A DNA stretch of 64,000 nt. Origin: Paenibacillus sp. OK003 (lineage in GTDB: Bacteria; Bacillota; Bacilli; Paenibacillales; Paenibacillaceae). How positions within the stretch are numbered: position 1 is the stretch's first letter; each line of letters starts with the position of its first letter. Where the stretch lies: contig NZ_FOBD01000017.1 in assembly GCF_900109515.1 (NCBI RefSeq), forward strand, positions 62,001-126,000, given 5' to 3'. A program made the translations under genes and the position numbers. The notes under the pieces were generated by a model. That model was given only the letters and a program-made list of their open reading frames with translations, had not been told where the DNA came from and did no database searches. Below, one piece after another: positions 15,384 to 23,731 of the stretch.

Positions 15384-16940
15384 TTATCTGCCGACCGTAC
15401 CGGTAGAATTAATCAATTTATCAAGCAGCTGATCGTAGGTAGTCATAAAACGCGCAGAGGCGCTGTAAGCATGCTGGAATTTGATCATGTTCGCCATCTC
15501 TTCATCCAATGAAACACCACTAACCGATTGGCGGCGAGTATCTACTTGTTCTACAAGAAACTCCGAATTAGATGTCTGACGTGCCGCTTCCTGAGATTGG
15601 ACACCGAGTTGTCCCACAATGGCACTGAATTGAGCACCAACCGTTGCATTACGCAAACCGTCAGCTGATTTCATCGGCGTATCTTTAAGATTGGCAAGCA
15701 GATTCGCCAGTGTATTATTCCCCTTGATTACGGTCTCTGCTCCTGAGGCATCAGTAGTTGTTCTTAAAGATGTTGCGATCTTATTCGGATCCGCCAGAAT
15801 CGCGGCGTTCAATGAGATATTGCCTGCTGTAATTGCGGTTCCACCATCAGAAGATGTGAAGAATGGCAATCCAGGAGAGGTCGTTCCATCCATGCTATAT
15901 CCAAGTTGATGTAGACCATTCAAACCTTTGACCGTAACGGTCAGATCAGCTGACAGTGTACGTGCAGCCCCTGTATATGTCACCCCACCCAGAACAGTAT
16001 TGTCTGGCAGGACTGAGCCTGCTGGTAAGGTAATCTGAATCTCTCCGTTGGCAAGCGTATTGGCCAGGTCATCCATTTGTTTCTTATAGTCACTGACTAA
16101 TGTATCTCTCGACTTAATCATCCCATGAACTTCACCATTCGTGAGATTACCCGCAGCATAAGCAGTATTAAGAAAAGCCGAATCTACCGTTGTTTGTACT
16201 GCCCCACCTGTAACCAGTGCTTGCCCATTCATCTGGATCTGGTAGCCTTGGGGAGAGTCTGTAACAGTAATATTCATAATCTTGGACAATTTGTCTGCCA
16301 TCAGATCACGTTGGTCACGAAGATCATTGGCGTTATCACCAAGAGACTCTACTTTAACTATAGCGCTATTAAGGTTGGCAATGTTACCAAGATATCCTTG
16401 AATTTCACTGCCCTTCACTTCAATATTGTTATCCAAATCCTGACTCAGTGCATCCAGTTGGCGGCTGATCTGATTCATCGCATCTGTCAGGGCAAGAGTC
16501 GTCTCTTTTACGATTCGACGAGCTGTAACATCCTCCGGATTTTTGCTCAAATCGGACCAGGATTTATAGAAGTTATCCATTACAGTCCGAAATCCGGTGT
16601 CAGATGGTTCGTTCACAATGGCTTCAAGTTTCTCAAGTGTATCCCGTTGAATAGACCAACTTCCAAAGTTGTTATTTTCATTACGAAACTGGTCATCGAG
16701 AAACTTCTCTCGGACACGGGTAATAGAATCAAACTCCACCCCTGTTCCCAGTTGTCCTGGTGTTGTACTATGTAAAAATGCAAACGGCTCCATTGGAATG
16801 GATGCTTGCATGTTTACCTTCTGCCGCGAGTATCCTTCAGTGTTGGCATTGGCCACATTGTGACCAGTTGTGCTAAGAGCTGTCGTCTGTGTGAACAAAC
16901 TGCGTTTAGCCGTTTCGATTGAATGAAAAGTAGATGTCAC
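15384..16940 (-). CDS. flgK: FlgK, hook-associated protein 1
   Basis: The 518-residue protein begins T-S-T-F-H-S-I-E-T-A-K-R-S-L and carries the rod/hook signature T-G-H-N-V-A-N-A-N-T-E-G-Y-S-R-Q at about 26-41. It ends with the C-terminal helix E-E-M-A-N-M-I-K-F-Q-H-A-Y-S-A-S-A-R typical of FlgK/FlgE. FlgK forms the first junction ring at the hook tip and is exported with its chaperone FlgN, encoded 19 bp upstream. Length and domain ends fit the family; the middle contains the usual beta-rich surface domain. Confidence 0.97.
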   Translation of the reverse strand: MTSTFHSIETAKRSLFTQTTALSTTGHNVANANTEGYSRQKVNMQASIPMEPFAFLHSTTPGQLGTGVEFDSITRVREKFLDDQFRNENNNFGSWSIQRDTLEKLEAIVNEPSDTGFRTVMDNFYKSWSDLSKNPEDVTARRIVKETTLALTDAMNQISRQLDALSQDLDNNIEVKGSEIQGYLGNIANLNSAIVKVESLGDNANDLRDQRDLMADKLSKIMNITVTDSPQGYQIQMNGQALVTGGAVQTTVDSAFLNTAYAAGNLTNGEVHGMIKSRDTLVSDYKKQMDDLANTLANGEIQITLPAGSVLPDNTVLGGVTYTGAARTLSADLTVTVKGLNGLHQLGYSMDGTTSPGLPFFTSSDGGTAITAGNISLNAAILADPNKIATSLRTTTDASGAETVIKGNNTLANLLANLKDTPMKSADGLRNATVGAQFSAIVGQLGVQSQEAARQTSNSEFLVEQVDTRRQSVSGVSLDEEMANMIKFQHAYSASARFMTTYDQLLDKLINSTGTVGR

Positions 16941-16959
16941 CTTGTTTCCCCCTAATTAA

Positions 16960-17463
16960 TCAGGCACGTGTATCAAAAAGACCGATTCGCCCTGGATTAC
17001 CGTTCTTATCAGCAGGATGCTGATATGTGGCATCCTGTTCCGGCCGAGAAGCAAATATGTCCATTGAGAGATCAATAAACATCAATGATTGCTCGATCAG
17101 TTTTTGATTCAATTGATTAATTTCTTTCAATTGCTGCAATGTTCCCGCGAGCTTCTTCTGGACTTCAAGCAATCGCTGTTTGTCAGCCGGATCAAAAATA
17201 AGCTTGGAGATCTCTGTGATATTCAGGTTCAACATAGATTTGATCCCACGCTCCTGAAGTAATTCATGAACTGCGCTCAGTCGTTCACTTTCAAGCGGCT
17301 CCTGCTGTTTCATAAACTTGGATTCCCTATTCATCAGAGAAATGAGTTGGTCCACATCATTTTTGACAATGACCTGCCTCTTAATCTCGCTGAGTGCCAG
17401 CATGTCCCGGTGGTTTTGTTCCATTTGCTGCAAAACTGCAATTAATCTGTCCAGCGCTGCCAT
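16960..17463 (-). CDS. flgN: FlgN-like chaperone (YvyG) for FlgK and FlgL
   Basis: A helical 167-residue protein with L-x-x-L-L-x-x-M-E-Q-N-H-R-D-M-L-A-L-S-E-I-K-R at the N terminus and a long coiled-coil through residue 130. This fits the FlgN family (PF05130), whose members bind the C-terminal helices of FlgK and FlgL before export. It lies directly upstream of flgK, the standard arrangement. The last 30 residues are polar and probably disordered. Confidence 0.9.
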   Translation of the reverse strand: MAALDRLIAVLQQMEQNHRDMLALSEIKRQVIVKNDVDQLISLMNRESKFMKQQEPLESERLSAVHELLQERGIKSMLNLNITEISKLIFDPADKQRLLEVQKKLAGTLQQLKEINQLNQKLIEQSLMFIDLSMDIFASRPEQDATYQHPADKNGNPGRIGLFDTRA

Positions 17464-17474
17464 TGCATAATCAC

Positions 17475-17759
17475 CTATTCCTTATCAAAAGACTTAAAAT
17501 ACGGCAGTAACTTGTCAGCAAGTTTACTGCTGTCCACCTGGTAAGTTCCTGAACTCACCTGTTCTTTTAGTTCCTGTATCCGCTGTATACGTCCTGCATC
17601 CTGTGTACGACCTTGTTCCTCAAGCATCTTCATCGCCTCCGGAGAAATGGATACCTCGTCCTTACGGCGGCTCTTTTTGGCATCAGCCTGCTGATTGGAT
17701 TCAACGTTCCTCTGATAAGAATTGATTGCACCAATTCTATTGGGTTCATTGATTTTCAT
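17475..17759 (-). CDS. flgM: FlgM, anti-sigma-D factor
   Basis: With the start at 17759 (M-K-I-N-E-P-N-R-I) the protein has 94 residues, as in Bacillus. A longer frame starting at 17780 is unlikely because it would shift the conserved N terminus. The C-terminal half (D-E-V-S-I-S-P-E-A-M-K-M-L and R-I-Q-E-L-K-E-Q-V-S-S-G-T-Y-Q-V-D) is the sigma-28-binding region. FlgM holds sigma-D until the hook is finished and FlgM is exported, then late genes such as hag and fliDST are transcribed. It lies 11 bp before flgN and just after a terminator, so it probably has its own promoter. Confidence 0.93.
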   Translation of the reverse strand: MKINEPNRIGAINSYQRNVESNQQADAKKSRRKDEVSISPEAMKMLEEQGRTQDAGRIQRIQELKEQVSSGTYQVDSSKLADKLLPYFKSFDKE

Positions 17760-17827
17760 ACGAAATGCACTTCCTTCCACCTTAGGATTTTCACATTATC
17801 TTTATGTTCTCGAACGATTAGGATAAT

Positions 17828-17861
17828 AAAAAAAACCGATAATCTTTAATAAGTTTATCGG
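17828..17861 (-). terminator. intrinsic terminator of yvyF
   Basis: CCGATAA and TTATCGG (17855-17861 and 17836-17842 on the plus strand) form a stem followed on the minus strand by eight T. It separates yvyF from flgM and overlaps the candidate flgM promoter. Confidence 0.75.
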
Positions 17862-17882
17862 TACGTTCCAAAACATTTGTTA
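17855..17882 (-). promoter_or_regulatory. possible sigma-D promoter of flgM
   Basis: On the minus strand: TAAC, a 16-nt spacer, then ACCGATAA. The -10 element matches sigma-D well, but the -35 differs from TAAA at its last base. Its -10 is part of the terminator stem. A sigma-D promoter before flgM is also known in B. subtilis. Confidence 0.4.
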
Positions 17883-17911
17883 TAGCAAAACTTGTATTTA
17901 AGCCCTCATTC

Positions 17912-18319
17912 CTATGAATCGCGCAGTTTGTCGACAGCATTGTAGGTTCGCCCGCCTATATTGCCGTTATCCTTCTGACCTACTTCTCGAGCCGCTCCAG
18001 CCAAATCTTTCGTCAAACGATTCCGGCAGGAGTCGCACATATGGCCTTCACGAATCAGGGTTGCGCATACTTCACAAGGATACATCATATTTGGGGCGTT
18101 TTCGATGGAAATCCGTCCCTCACGAATGAACTTGGTAATATTTTTAATTGAAACTTCTGTTGCATCAGATAGTTCCTGTATGTTAGTGCCTTTGTTTTTG
18201 CGTAGATATTCCACACAAGTCTGGTATTCCAGTTCAATTTCCTTGATACAATTCGAGCATACATCCCGAAAATTCAACGCATATAATTTGCCACAACGCG
18301 GACAATTACCCAGATTCAT
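17912..18319 (-). CDS. yvyF: YvyF-like zinc-finger flagellar-operon protein
   Basis: The 135-residue product has two Cys pairs at the N terminus (C-P-R-C-G-K and C-S-N-C) and two more near residue 80-100 (C-E-V-C and C-D-S-C), with an apparent helix-turn-helix-like section between (I-Q-E-L-S-D-A-T-E-V-S-I-K-N-I-T-K-F-I-R-E-G). This is the family of TIGR03826/YvyF proteins found between comFC and flgM. A DNA- or RNA-binding regulator is suggested by the motif but the function is not established. It is followed by a terminator and preceded by a sigma-A-like promoter at 18364-18393. Confidence 0.88.
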   Translation of the reverse strand: MNLGNCPRCGKLYALNFRDVCSNCIKEIELEYQTCVEYLRKNKGTNIQELSDATEVSIKNITKFIREGRISIENAPNMMYPCEVCATLIREGHMCDSCRNRLTKDLAGAAREVGQKDNGNIGGRTYNAVDKLRDS

Positions 18320-18363
18320 CGCTAAAACGCCCCTCTCAAACTTCCTCTTCCGAATGGATAATA

Positions 18364-18393
18364 ACTATACATTACCTTATTTTCTCACATCAA
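18364..18393 (-). promoter_or_regulatory. sigma-A-like promoter upstream of yvyF
   Basis: On the minus strand: TTGATG, an 18-nt spacer, then TATAGT, about 45 nt before the yvyF start. The rest of the 18320-18632 gap (313 bp) is AT-rich and I see no gene or strong structure in it. Confidence 0.4.
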
Positions 18394-18632
18394 GTCCATA
18401 GCCTCTTTGCGAATATAAAAGGGGTATAGGATGCATGTATGCGCAATCTTATGGATATTAAACAAGTTGTTTTTGCAGAATTACACATTAATCTTTCTCA
18501 ACTGAAGAACTAATGAACATAAACCCAGATATGTTGTTATTCGAAAATCAGTAAAGTGATCACCAGTAATGGACACAGGCATCACGTTAAATATAATATG
18601 CATTTTCATATATCACTTATGGGTTCTTAAAC

Positions 18633-19814
18633 TTAAGATCTGGCCAAAGTCAGCGTGTAAATCTCTATTGGAAGGTTAATAGAAGATCCAGCGCTTAAGA
18701 TCACCTGTCCACAGGCATCCAAGGTGCTACCGGTTGTGTAGATATCATCAATTATCAGCAAGCGTAAGGGAGCAACTTGCCAGCCTTGTGGGGTTGATCT
18801 GAAATGTGAAGACCCTTCCTCTCCATTAGAGAATGAATTAGCTGCTCGTGAATACATGTTCTTTTGAACGGATTGAGATGCGGCTTTGGCTGCTTTATAG
18901 AGTTCAAGCAACATATCTATTCCACCTGGCTGAATTGCAAATGCATCCTGCATCGTCTGGATACGCTCGCCGCGTGTTTTGAAGCTTTGTTTGGTAGTGT
19001 TGATCCGACGCTGCAGCAGATCAACTACAGGCAGGCGGACGGCTGCGGCAAGTCCTGCTGCGAGCCGCTCGGCCTGGTTGAAGCCGCGCTCGGCAAGGCG
19101 TTCGTTGCTAACGGGGACGTAAGTCACCGCGTCTGGCCGCCATCGCGGCTTATTGTTTTGGAGCAGCGACTGGCGGTGGTGCGGTGCTGCATCGGGATGA
19201 GTGTGCGTGTAGTAAGCGTCTGAGCTGTGGCTGTTGTGTTGCGCGTGTATATGCACGGGCGCAAACACGGCATGTAAGTGAACGGGCGCGGGTACTGATA
19301 CGCGCCCGTTAGGTCGGTGAACGAGTGCGTCGGTTGGATGTGAGTTGGCATCCAACCGGTATTGAGCAGGCGTAGCGGGATGAGCTACGGGGGCCAGGGT
19401 TTCTTTTGCCAAAACAGGGTTGAGTTCTTCAATCATTGCTTGAAATGCTTGAATAATTAGTGCCGTTAAAAGTGGTGCGTAGCGCTCATGGCCTCTAAAC
19501 TTGTACATCCCAATCCATTCCTTCATTAGAGCGTTATACTGGACGGCGCTGCGGTTGCATACGAAAGAACGGTTTTGCATGTGTGGACGGACGCAGTCCG
19601 GGCAGCCAATCCCTCGACCACAACGCAGACAGCGGATGGAACGAATCCATGGAATTTGCTGCACACAACGCGGACAGATGCCGGGGTAGATTGGAGACAA
19701 CATCGCTCGTGTACCACAGGTTAGACAAGTCGCTCCGGGTGGGGCGAGTAATCCATGCAGGCGATGGGTAAGTTGGTGTACATGATCAGCGATGCTGCTT
19801 AGCCAGTTCGACAT
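18633..19814 (-). CDS. comFC: ComFC-like phosphoribosyltransferase-fold competence protein with long insertion
   Basis: ComF-family protein. The N-terminal zinc-finger is clear (C-L-T-C-G, C-P-R-C, then C-L-R-C-G and C-P-D-C, residues 30-75). The type I PRTase loop L-L-I-I-D-D-I-Y-T-T-G-S-T is near residue 358. The core P-V-S-N-E-R-L-A-E-R-G-F-N-Q-A is also present. Family members are usually about 230-240 residues; this one has 393. The excess is an insertion of roughly 95 residues (about 132-228), rich in His, Pro and Ala, and a smaller one before the PRTase loop. ComFC is needed for DNA uptake or processing during transformation with the helicase ComFA, encoded 24 bp upstream. The insertion may be a disordered or metal-binding loop; frame is open throughout. 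Confidence 0.88.
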   Translation of the reverse strand: MSNWLSSIADHVHQLTHRLHGLLAPPGATCLTCGTRAMLSPIYPGICPRCVQQIPWIRSIRCLRCGRGIGCPDCVRPHMQNRSFVCNRSAVQYNALMKEWIGMYKFRGHERYAPLLTALIIQAFQAMIEELNPVLAKETLAPVAHPATPAQYRLDANSHPTDALVHRPNGRVSVPAPVHLHAVFAPVHIHAQHNSHSSDAYYTHTHPDAAPHHRQSLLQNNKPRWRPDAVTYVPVSNERLAERGFNQAERLAAGLAAAVRLPVVDLLQRRINTTKQSFKTRGERIQTMQDAFAIQPGGIDMLLELYKAAKAASQSVQKNMYSRAANSFSNGEEGSSHFRSTPQGWQVAPLRLLIIDDIYTTGSTLDACGQVILSAGSSINLPIEIYTLTLARS

Positions 19815-19837
19815 TAGATTGTTGCCTCCCTCAGTAT

Positions 19838-21733
19838 CTATTGGTGATTTGGCGGGTGAAGGTAGCCTTTGCGGCGGGCGATGGTGTTCATCTTTTGGAT
19901 TTGTGCCACCGCTTTCACCTGGGAACGCGTACGGCGGGATGAGGCAAAGACGACTCTCCCTGCTGGATCATCCATAGATCGACCTGCTCTACCCGCCATC
20001 TGTACCAAAGAAGCTTCATCAAAGAGACCATTATCCGCATCCAAAATAAATACATCGCTGCGCGAAATGGTGACGCCCCGCTCCAAGATCGTGGTGGTCA
20101 CGAGCAGACGTATGGTCCGTTCACGAAAAGCAATAACTTTGCTCGCGCGATCCGGATCTTGGGATGATGTTCCTTCAATATGGATTTGTGGAAACATGCG
20201 ACGCATAAGATTTACAAATGCCTCGATCTGAGCGATCCGTGTCACAAATAAAAATACCTGAGCTTCCCGCAGCAAGGAGGTTTGAATACTCTTTTTTAGT
20301 GTGGCGGGCAGCTCTCGCTTTCGAATACATTCGGCGACGGTGGGTATTTTCAATAGACGTGGTACGGGTAAAGGGTGGCGGTGGAAGCGGACCGGAACTT
20401 TGGCGTGAGTGAGTTTCCCTTGCGCCGCTTCCCGCTGCAGTCTAGCTGGTGGCGTAGCGGACAGATAAACAAAATGACCATCAGGCTTGCATGAGGACGC
20501 AGCCGCATGAGCGAGCATGGGATCATTATGGTAGGGAAATGCATCAAGCTCGTCGATAATGACCAGATCGAATGCCTGGTAAAAACGCATCAGTTGGTGC
20601 GTGGTCGCGAGTGTGAGCTGTGCGTCTTTCCAGCGCTCGGTGCTGCCCCCGTATAGCGTAGCGAGTGAGATGTCAGGGAATGCCTTCGCCAGACGAGGGG
20701 CAAGCTCCAGCACGACATCCCGGCGCGGCGTAGCGACAAGCGCTCGTCCTCCGCGCTCCAATATATATTGGAGCAAAGGGAATATCATCTCGGTTTTACC
20801 TGCCCCGGTCACGGCCCACAGCAAAAACCGCCCCGGCCCTTCCCCTGCGGATAGCTGGGCCAAAAACGCCAGCGCCGCGGCAGCTGCCGCGCTCTGCGCA
20901 GGGCTTAACCCCCACCGGGCAAGTCCGCCCTCTGTGGGGACAACGGCCGTGCCACGCGGTGCTGCGCCGCGTCGTGGCACGGCCCCTGGCGCTGCGCTGC
21001 GCAGCAGCAGCGCACAGGCACGGCTGCGCCCCAGCGCGAGGCAAGCCTCGCAGTAGGCGCACGCCGCCAGGCCGCAGGCAGCGCAGGGCACGCGCTCCCC
21101 GGCAAAGCTGCCGCATCGGCGGCAGCGGGGCGCGCTGTGCGCGCGACCAAGCCACGCGAGGCGTTGCCGCCGCGTGGCAGGCCCTTCCAGGGCGGCTGCT
21201 ATGCTCAGCCGCCCACGCAGGTGCGCGAGCTGTGCAGCCGCGCGCCAAACCGAGGCAAGCTGCGGCGACGTGTCCGCCAGCAGTGCCTCTGCCTCGGCCG
21301 CCAGCAATTGGCGGCCGCGAAGCCGCTCAGCCAGCAGGGCCGCGCCCCGCTCAAGCTGAGCCCATTCCCCGGCGGGATACGGCTCTGGCATCCCGCCCAC
21401 TTCCGCACCTCTTTCAGCAGTAATCCCCGCTTTGCCCGCTATCTCTCCCCTAGCCTCCAGATCCCCGGAAGCCCTCTCGTACTCTCCCAGTTTGCGTCGC
21501 ATATACACCTGCCAATGCTCCCCTCCCCACTGATCCATTCCTCGCTCCATCTCAAAATTCTCTACCATCCATGAGGCCTGACTTAAAGGCAACTCTCTGT
21601 CTAACAGCAACCATCGCAGCACCCGCTGACCGCTTACCCCCTCAAGCCACCACGCCACATCCACTCGGATATCCAGTGACAGCACCATCTTCCACTCTTC
21701 TCTCACCCGGCACACATACAACCCAACCTTCAT
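19838..21733 (-). CDS. comFA: ComFA, ATP-dependent DNA-uptake helicase
   Basis: From ATG 21733 (ribosome site GGGAGGAG) the protein has 631 residues. A four-Cys zinc finger lies near 205-230 (C-R-R-C-G, C-A-A-C, C-A-Y-C). Walker A (A-V-T-G-A-G-K-T) is near 308, the DEAD-type D-E-L-D-A-F near 393, and helicase motif VI (Q-M-A-G-R-A-G-R-S) near the end. ComFA is the cytoplasmic motor that helps pull single-stranded DNA through ComEC. The first 200 residues are less conserved, and residues 90-300 are unusually Ala/Arg-rich and encoded by strongly GC-rich DNA (about 20.8-21.4 kb). An in-frame ATG at 21787 lies inside the upstream hairpin and is not favoured. comFC follows; comFB is absent. Confidence 0.93.
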   Translation of the reverse strand: MKVGLYVCRVREEWKMVLSLDIRVDVAWWLEGVSGQRVLRWLLLDRELPLSQASWMVENFEMERGMDQWGGEHWQVYMRRKLGEYERASGDLEARGEIAGKAGITAERGAEVGGMPEPYPAGEWAQLERGAALLAERLRGRQLLAAEAEALLADTSPQLASVWRAAAQLAHLRGRLSIAAALEGPATRRQRLAWLGRAHSAPRCRRCGSFAGERVPCAACGLAACAYCEACLALGRSRACALLLRSAAPGAVPRRGAAPRGTAVVPTEGGLARWGLSPAQSAAAAAALAFLAQLSAGEGPGRFLLWAVTGAGKTEMIFPLLQYILERGGRALVATPRRDVVLELAPRLAKAFPDISLATLYGGSTERWKDAQLTLATTHQLMRFYQAFDLVIIDELDAFPYHNDPMLAHAAASSCKPDGHFVYLSATPPARLQREAAQGKLTHAKVPVRFHRHPLPVPRLLKIPTVAECIRKRELPATLKKSIQTSLLREAQVFLFVTRIAQIEAFVNLMRRMFPQIHIEGTSSQDPDRASKVIAFRERTIRLLVTTTILERGVTISRSDVFILDADNGLFDEASLVQMAGRAGRSMDDPAGRVVFASSRRTRSQVKAVAQIQKMNTIARRKGYLHPPNHQ

Positions 21734-21769
21734 CTGCTCTCCTCCCTCATCCTCCATGTCCCAAAACGC

Positions 21770-21812
21770 AAAAAAAGCACATGCCAACCGACTATTTGTC
21801 GGAGCATGTGCT
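21770..21812 (-). terminator. terminator-like hairpin in the comFA leader
   Basis: On the minus strand AAGCACATGC pairs with GCATGTGCTT, with an inner CCGAC/GTCGG pair, and is followed by T7. It ends about 40 nt before the comFA start, so it may be an attenuator or may terminate an unseen short transcript. Confidence 0.65.
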
Positions 21813-22120
21813 TCATGTCCATATCTTATTCAGTTCAATATCTACTTGTATAATCACTATATCAATTATGCAGTTGTCCCACAAGTCGTGTAGTTTCCAA
21901 AAGCAATCGTTACGATCATTTTACCCATTCAATGAGTAGCGATAATCTTTCTTTGATCATGCGAAACTTTTTCCAATCTGCATCGTCTATACTTTTAACT
22001 TAAGAGTTCTGAATTCAAAAAGGTTCGTGCTGCGATCCCCACAAGGCTCCAACAGGGACAATAACCATAGATTGCATAAAAACCCATATTTAATTTAACA
22101 GCAAGCTTGGCTACAATGAC
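21813..22120. other. AT-rich gap upstream of comFA
   Basis: About 310 bp between two terminator hairpins. It contains only very short frames, the longest minus-strand one of note being a 14-codon frame (M-I-K-E-R-L-S-L-L-I-E-W-V-K) near 21920-21960 with no clear ribosome site. I see no RNA family or regulatory site I can name. Confidence 0.4.
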
Positions 22121-22149
22121 AAAAAAAGACTACAGCATACGCTGTAATC
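22121..22149 (-). terminator. terminator downstream of the small membrane protein gene
   Basis: TACAGC/GCTGTA stem around ATAC, followed on the minus strand by T7. It lies about 150 nt after the stop codon of the gene at 22298. Confidence 0.7.
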
Positions 22150-22297
22150 TTTAACCTCAAACATGATGAAATTCAAGCTCATTTTGGCAAACTGGCATAA
22201 ATTCATTGAAAGTGCATTCTGTCTGATGACACGCTTTAGCCAGTCTGTCTCAGCAGCCTGCACGATGAATGAGCCCAACTGTTGCAAAAAAAAGCAT

Positions 22298-22678
22298 CTA
22301 CTGCTTTGGCTCACGCAAATCGATAAGGCGAATAGAACGATTGCCAGTCTGATTCCACTGTTCCATATCGGTAGGGACAGCAGACAAGTAGGATAACTCC
22401 ATTCCTTGCCTCAGCATAAGCTTTTCAATAATACGAACCGTTTCGGCTTCCGTACGATCAGCGACAACCGTCAATGTGAAGCTCTTTCCACGGTAAAATA
22501 ATTCCCGGCAAAGCGCTCTTACAATGCCTTCAATCCGCTGCTCCTGATTGGAAGGAATGAGCATAATCTGCTCGTAGCCTTCGGGGTCCGGACGGGAAAG
22601 ATGGCGCTGGTGCATGGCATGAACGGCCATTGCCGCCAGGAAGTATATGAGCAGAATCATAGTCAGATGAGCAACCAT
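22298..22678 (-). CDS. small membrane-anchored protein of unknown function
   Basis: With the ATG at 22678 (behind GAGGAGGT, nine bases) the protein has 126 residues. The first 22 form one transmembrane segment (M-V-A-H-L-T-M-I-L-L-I-Y-F-L-A-A-M-A-V-H-A-M). The rest is a soluble, mixed alpha/beta domain with the pattern V-V-A-D-R-T-E-A-E-T-V-R-I-I-E-K-L-M. I do not recognise a family. It lies between degU and comFA, 290 bp from degU, and has its own terminator. Codon use is ordinary. Confidence 0.7.
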   Translation of the reverse strand: MVAHLTMILLIYFLAAMAVHAMHQRHLSRPDPEGYEQIMLIPSNQEQRIEGIVRALCRELFYRGKSFTLTVVADRTEAETVRIIEKLMLRQGMELSYLSAVPTDMEQWNQTGNRSIRLIDLREPKQ

Positions 22679-23004
22679 GGCAACTGCACCTCCTCGGAAG
22701 GTCATGCTCACCCATGGCGAACATCCCTGTATACAGCAGTATATGCCGCATTCCTCGAAGGGTTACACTTGCAAATCCTAAACGCGCATATTCCATTCTG
22801 ATCGACACCGGACGAAGAAGACAGGCCAGGTCGTTCACTCATTCATGCCGAAGCTTGAACATAAGTTCGCCTAACTTCACACTTTGCTCATTTGCAGTAA
22901 TAAAGTCCATTAACCCGCTAACCAGTCCAACATTCTGGAATGGGCGCGAGTAAACAGAATCCTATAATTGCTATAATCAAACTGCATCTAAATACAATCG
23001 TATA

Positions 23005-23727
23005 TTACAGGGTAACCCAACCATATTTGATCGAGTTGATAACCGCTTGTGTACGATCATCCACTTCCATCTTCTGCAAAATACTGCTGACATGGTTTTT
23101 TACTGTTTTCTCACTGATGAACAGGAACTCACCAATCATTTTATTGCTCTTACCTTCAGCCATCAGACGCAATACTTCAGCCTCACGACGAGTAAGCGGA
23201 TTATTGTCGCCAGCGACAAATTTAACGCCTGCTTCCTTCGAAGCTCCTTCGCTCATTGCCCCTGTCTCATTAAGGTACGTCATCCGACGCAACTGCATGA
23301 TCAGTTTGCCAGTTACTTTAGGGTGGATGAATGCATGCCCTTCATGAACAGAACGAATCGCATTGATCAGGGACTCGGCCTCCATATCTTTGAGCAGGTA
23401 GCCATTAGCACCTTTACGCAGCGTCTCGAACACATAACTCTCATCATCATGAATAGACAAGATAATGACTTTGACATCCGGGAACAGCTCACGCAATTTC
23501 TCCGTCGCTTCAACCCCGTTTTCCACCGGCATGTTGATGTCCATCAATACGATGTCCGGTTTATCCTGATTACAGAATTCGAGCACCTGAATCCCATCGC
23601 CGCATTCGCCGATGACCTCAATGTCGTCCTCCATATTTAAAATGCGTTTCAGACCTTCACGGAACAGCTGATGATCATCAGCCAAAAGAACTTTAATTGA
23701 TGTCTTTCCAGTATCACGGTTTTCCAT
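23005..23727 (-). CDS. degU: DegU, NarL-type response regulator
   Basis: 240 residues with receiver and LuxR-type DNA-binding domains. The acidic pair D-D-H near 17-19, phospho-acceptor D63 (V-L-M-D-I-N-M-P) and Lys in L-L-K-D are present. The C-terminal helix-turn-helix (L-T-R-R-E-A-E-V-L-R-L-M-A-E-G-K-S-N-K and S-E-K-T-V-K-N-H-V) is typical. DegU controls competence, exoenzyme production, motility and biofilm genes, with its phosphorylated and unphosphorylated forms acting on different targets. It follows degS by 4 bp and is probably co-transcribed. Its comF and flagellar neighbours here are known target classes in Bacillus. Confidence 0.97.
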   Translation of the reverse strand: MENRDTGKTSIKVLLADDHQLFREGLKRILNMEDDIEVIGECGDGIQVLEFCNQDKPDIVLMDINMPVENGVEATEKLRELFPDVKVIILSIHDDESYVFETLRKGANGYLLKDMEAESLINAIRSVHEGHAFIHPKVTGKLIMQLRRMTYLNETGAMSEGASKEAGVKFVAGDNNPLTRREAEVLRLMAEGKSNKMIGEFLFISEKTVKNHVSSILQKMEVDDRTQAVINSIKYGWVTL

Positions 23728-23731
23728 CCTG

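Noticed and set aside
20601..21574. Long frames in other phases over comFA
   Set aside because: The GC-rich composition leaves few stop codons; the ComFA motifs are in the annotated frame.
22111..22314. 67-codon minus-strand frame after the small membrane protein gene
   Set aside because: It runs through a terminator hairpin, overlaps the end of a better gene and has no ribosome site.
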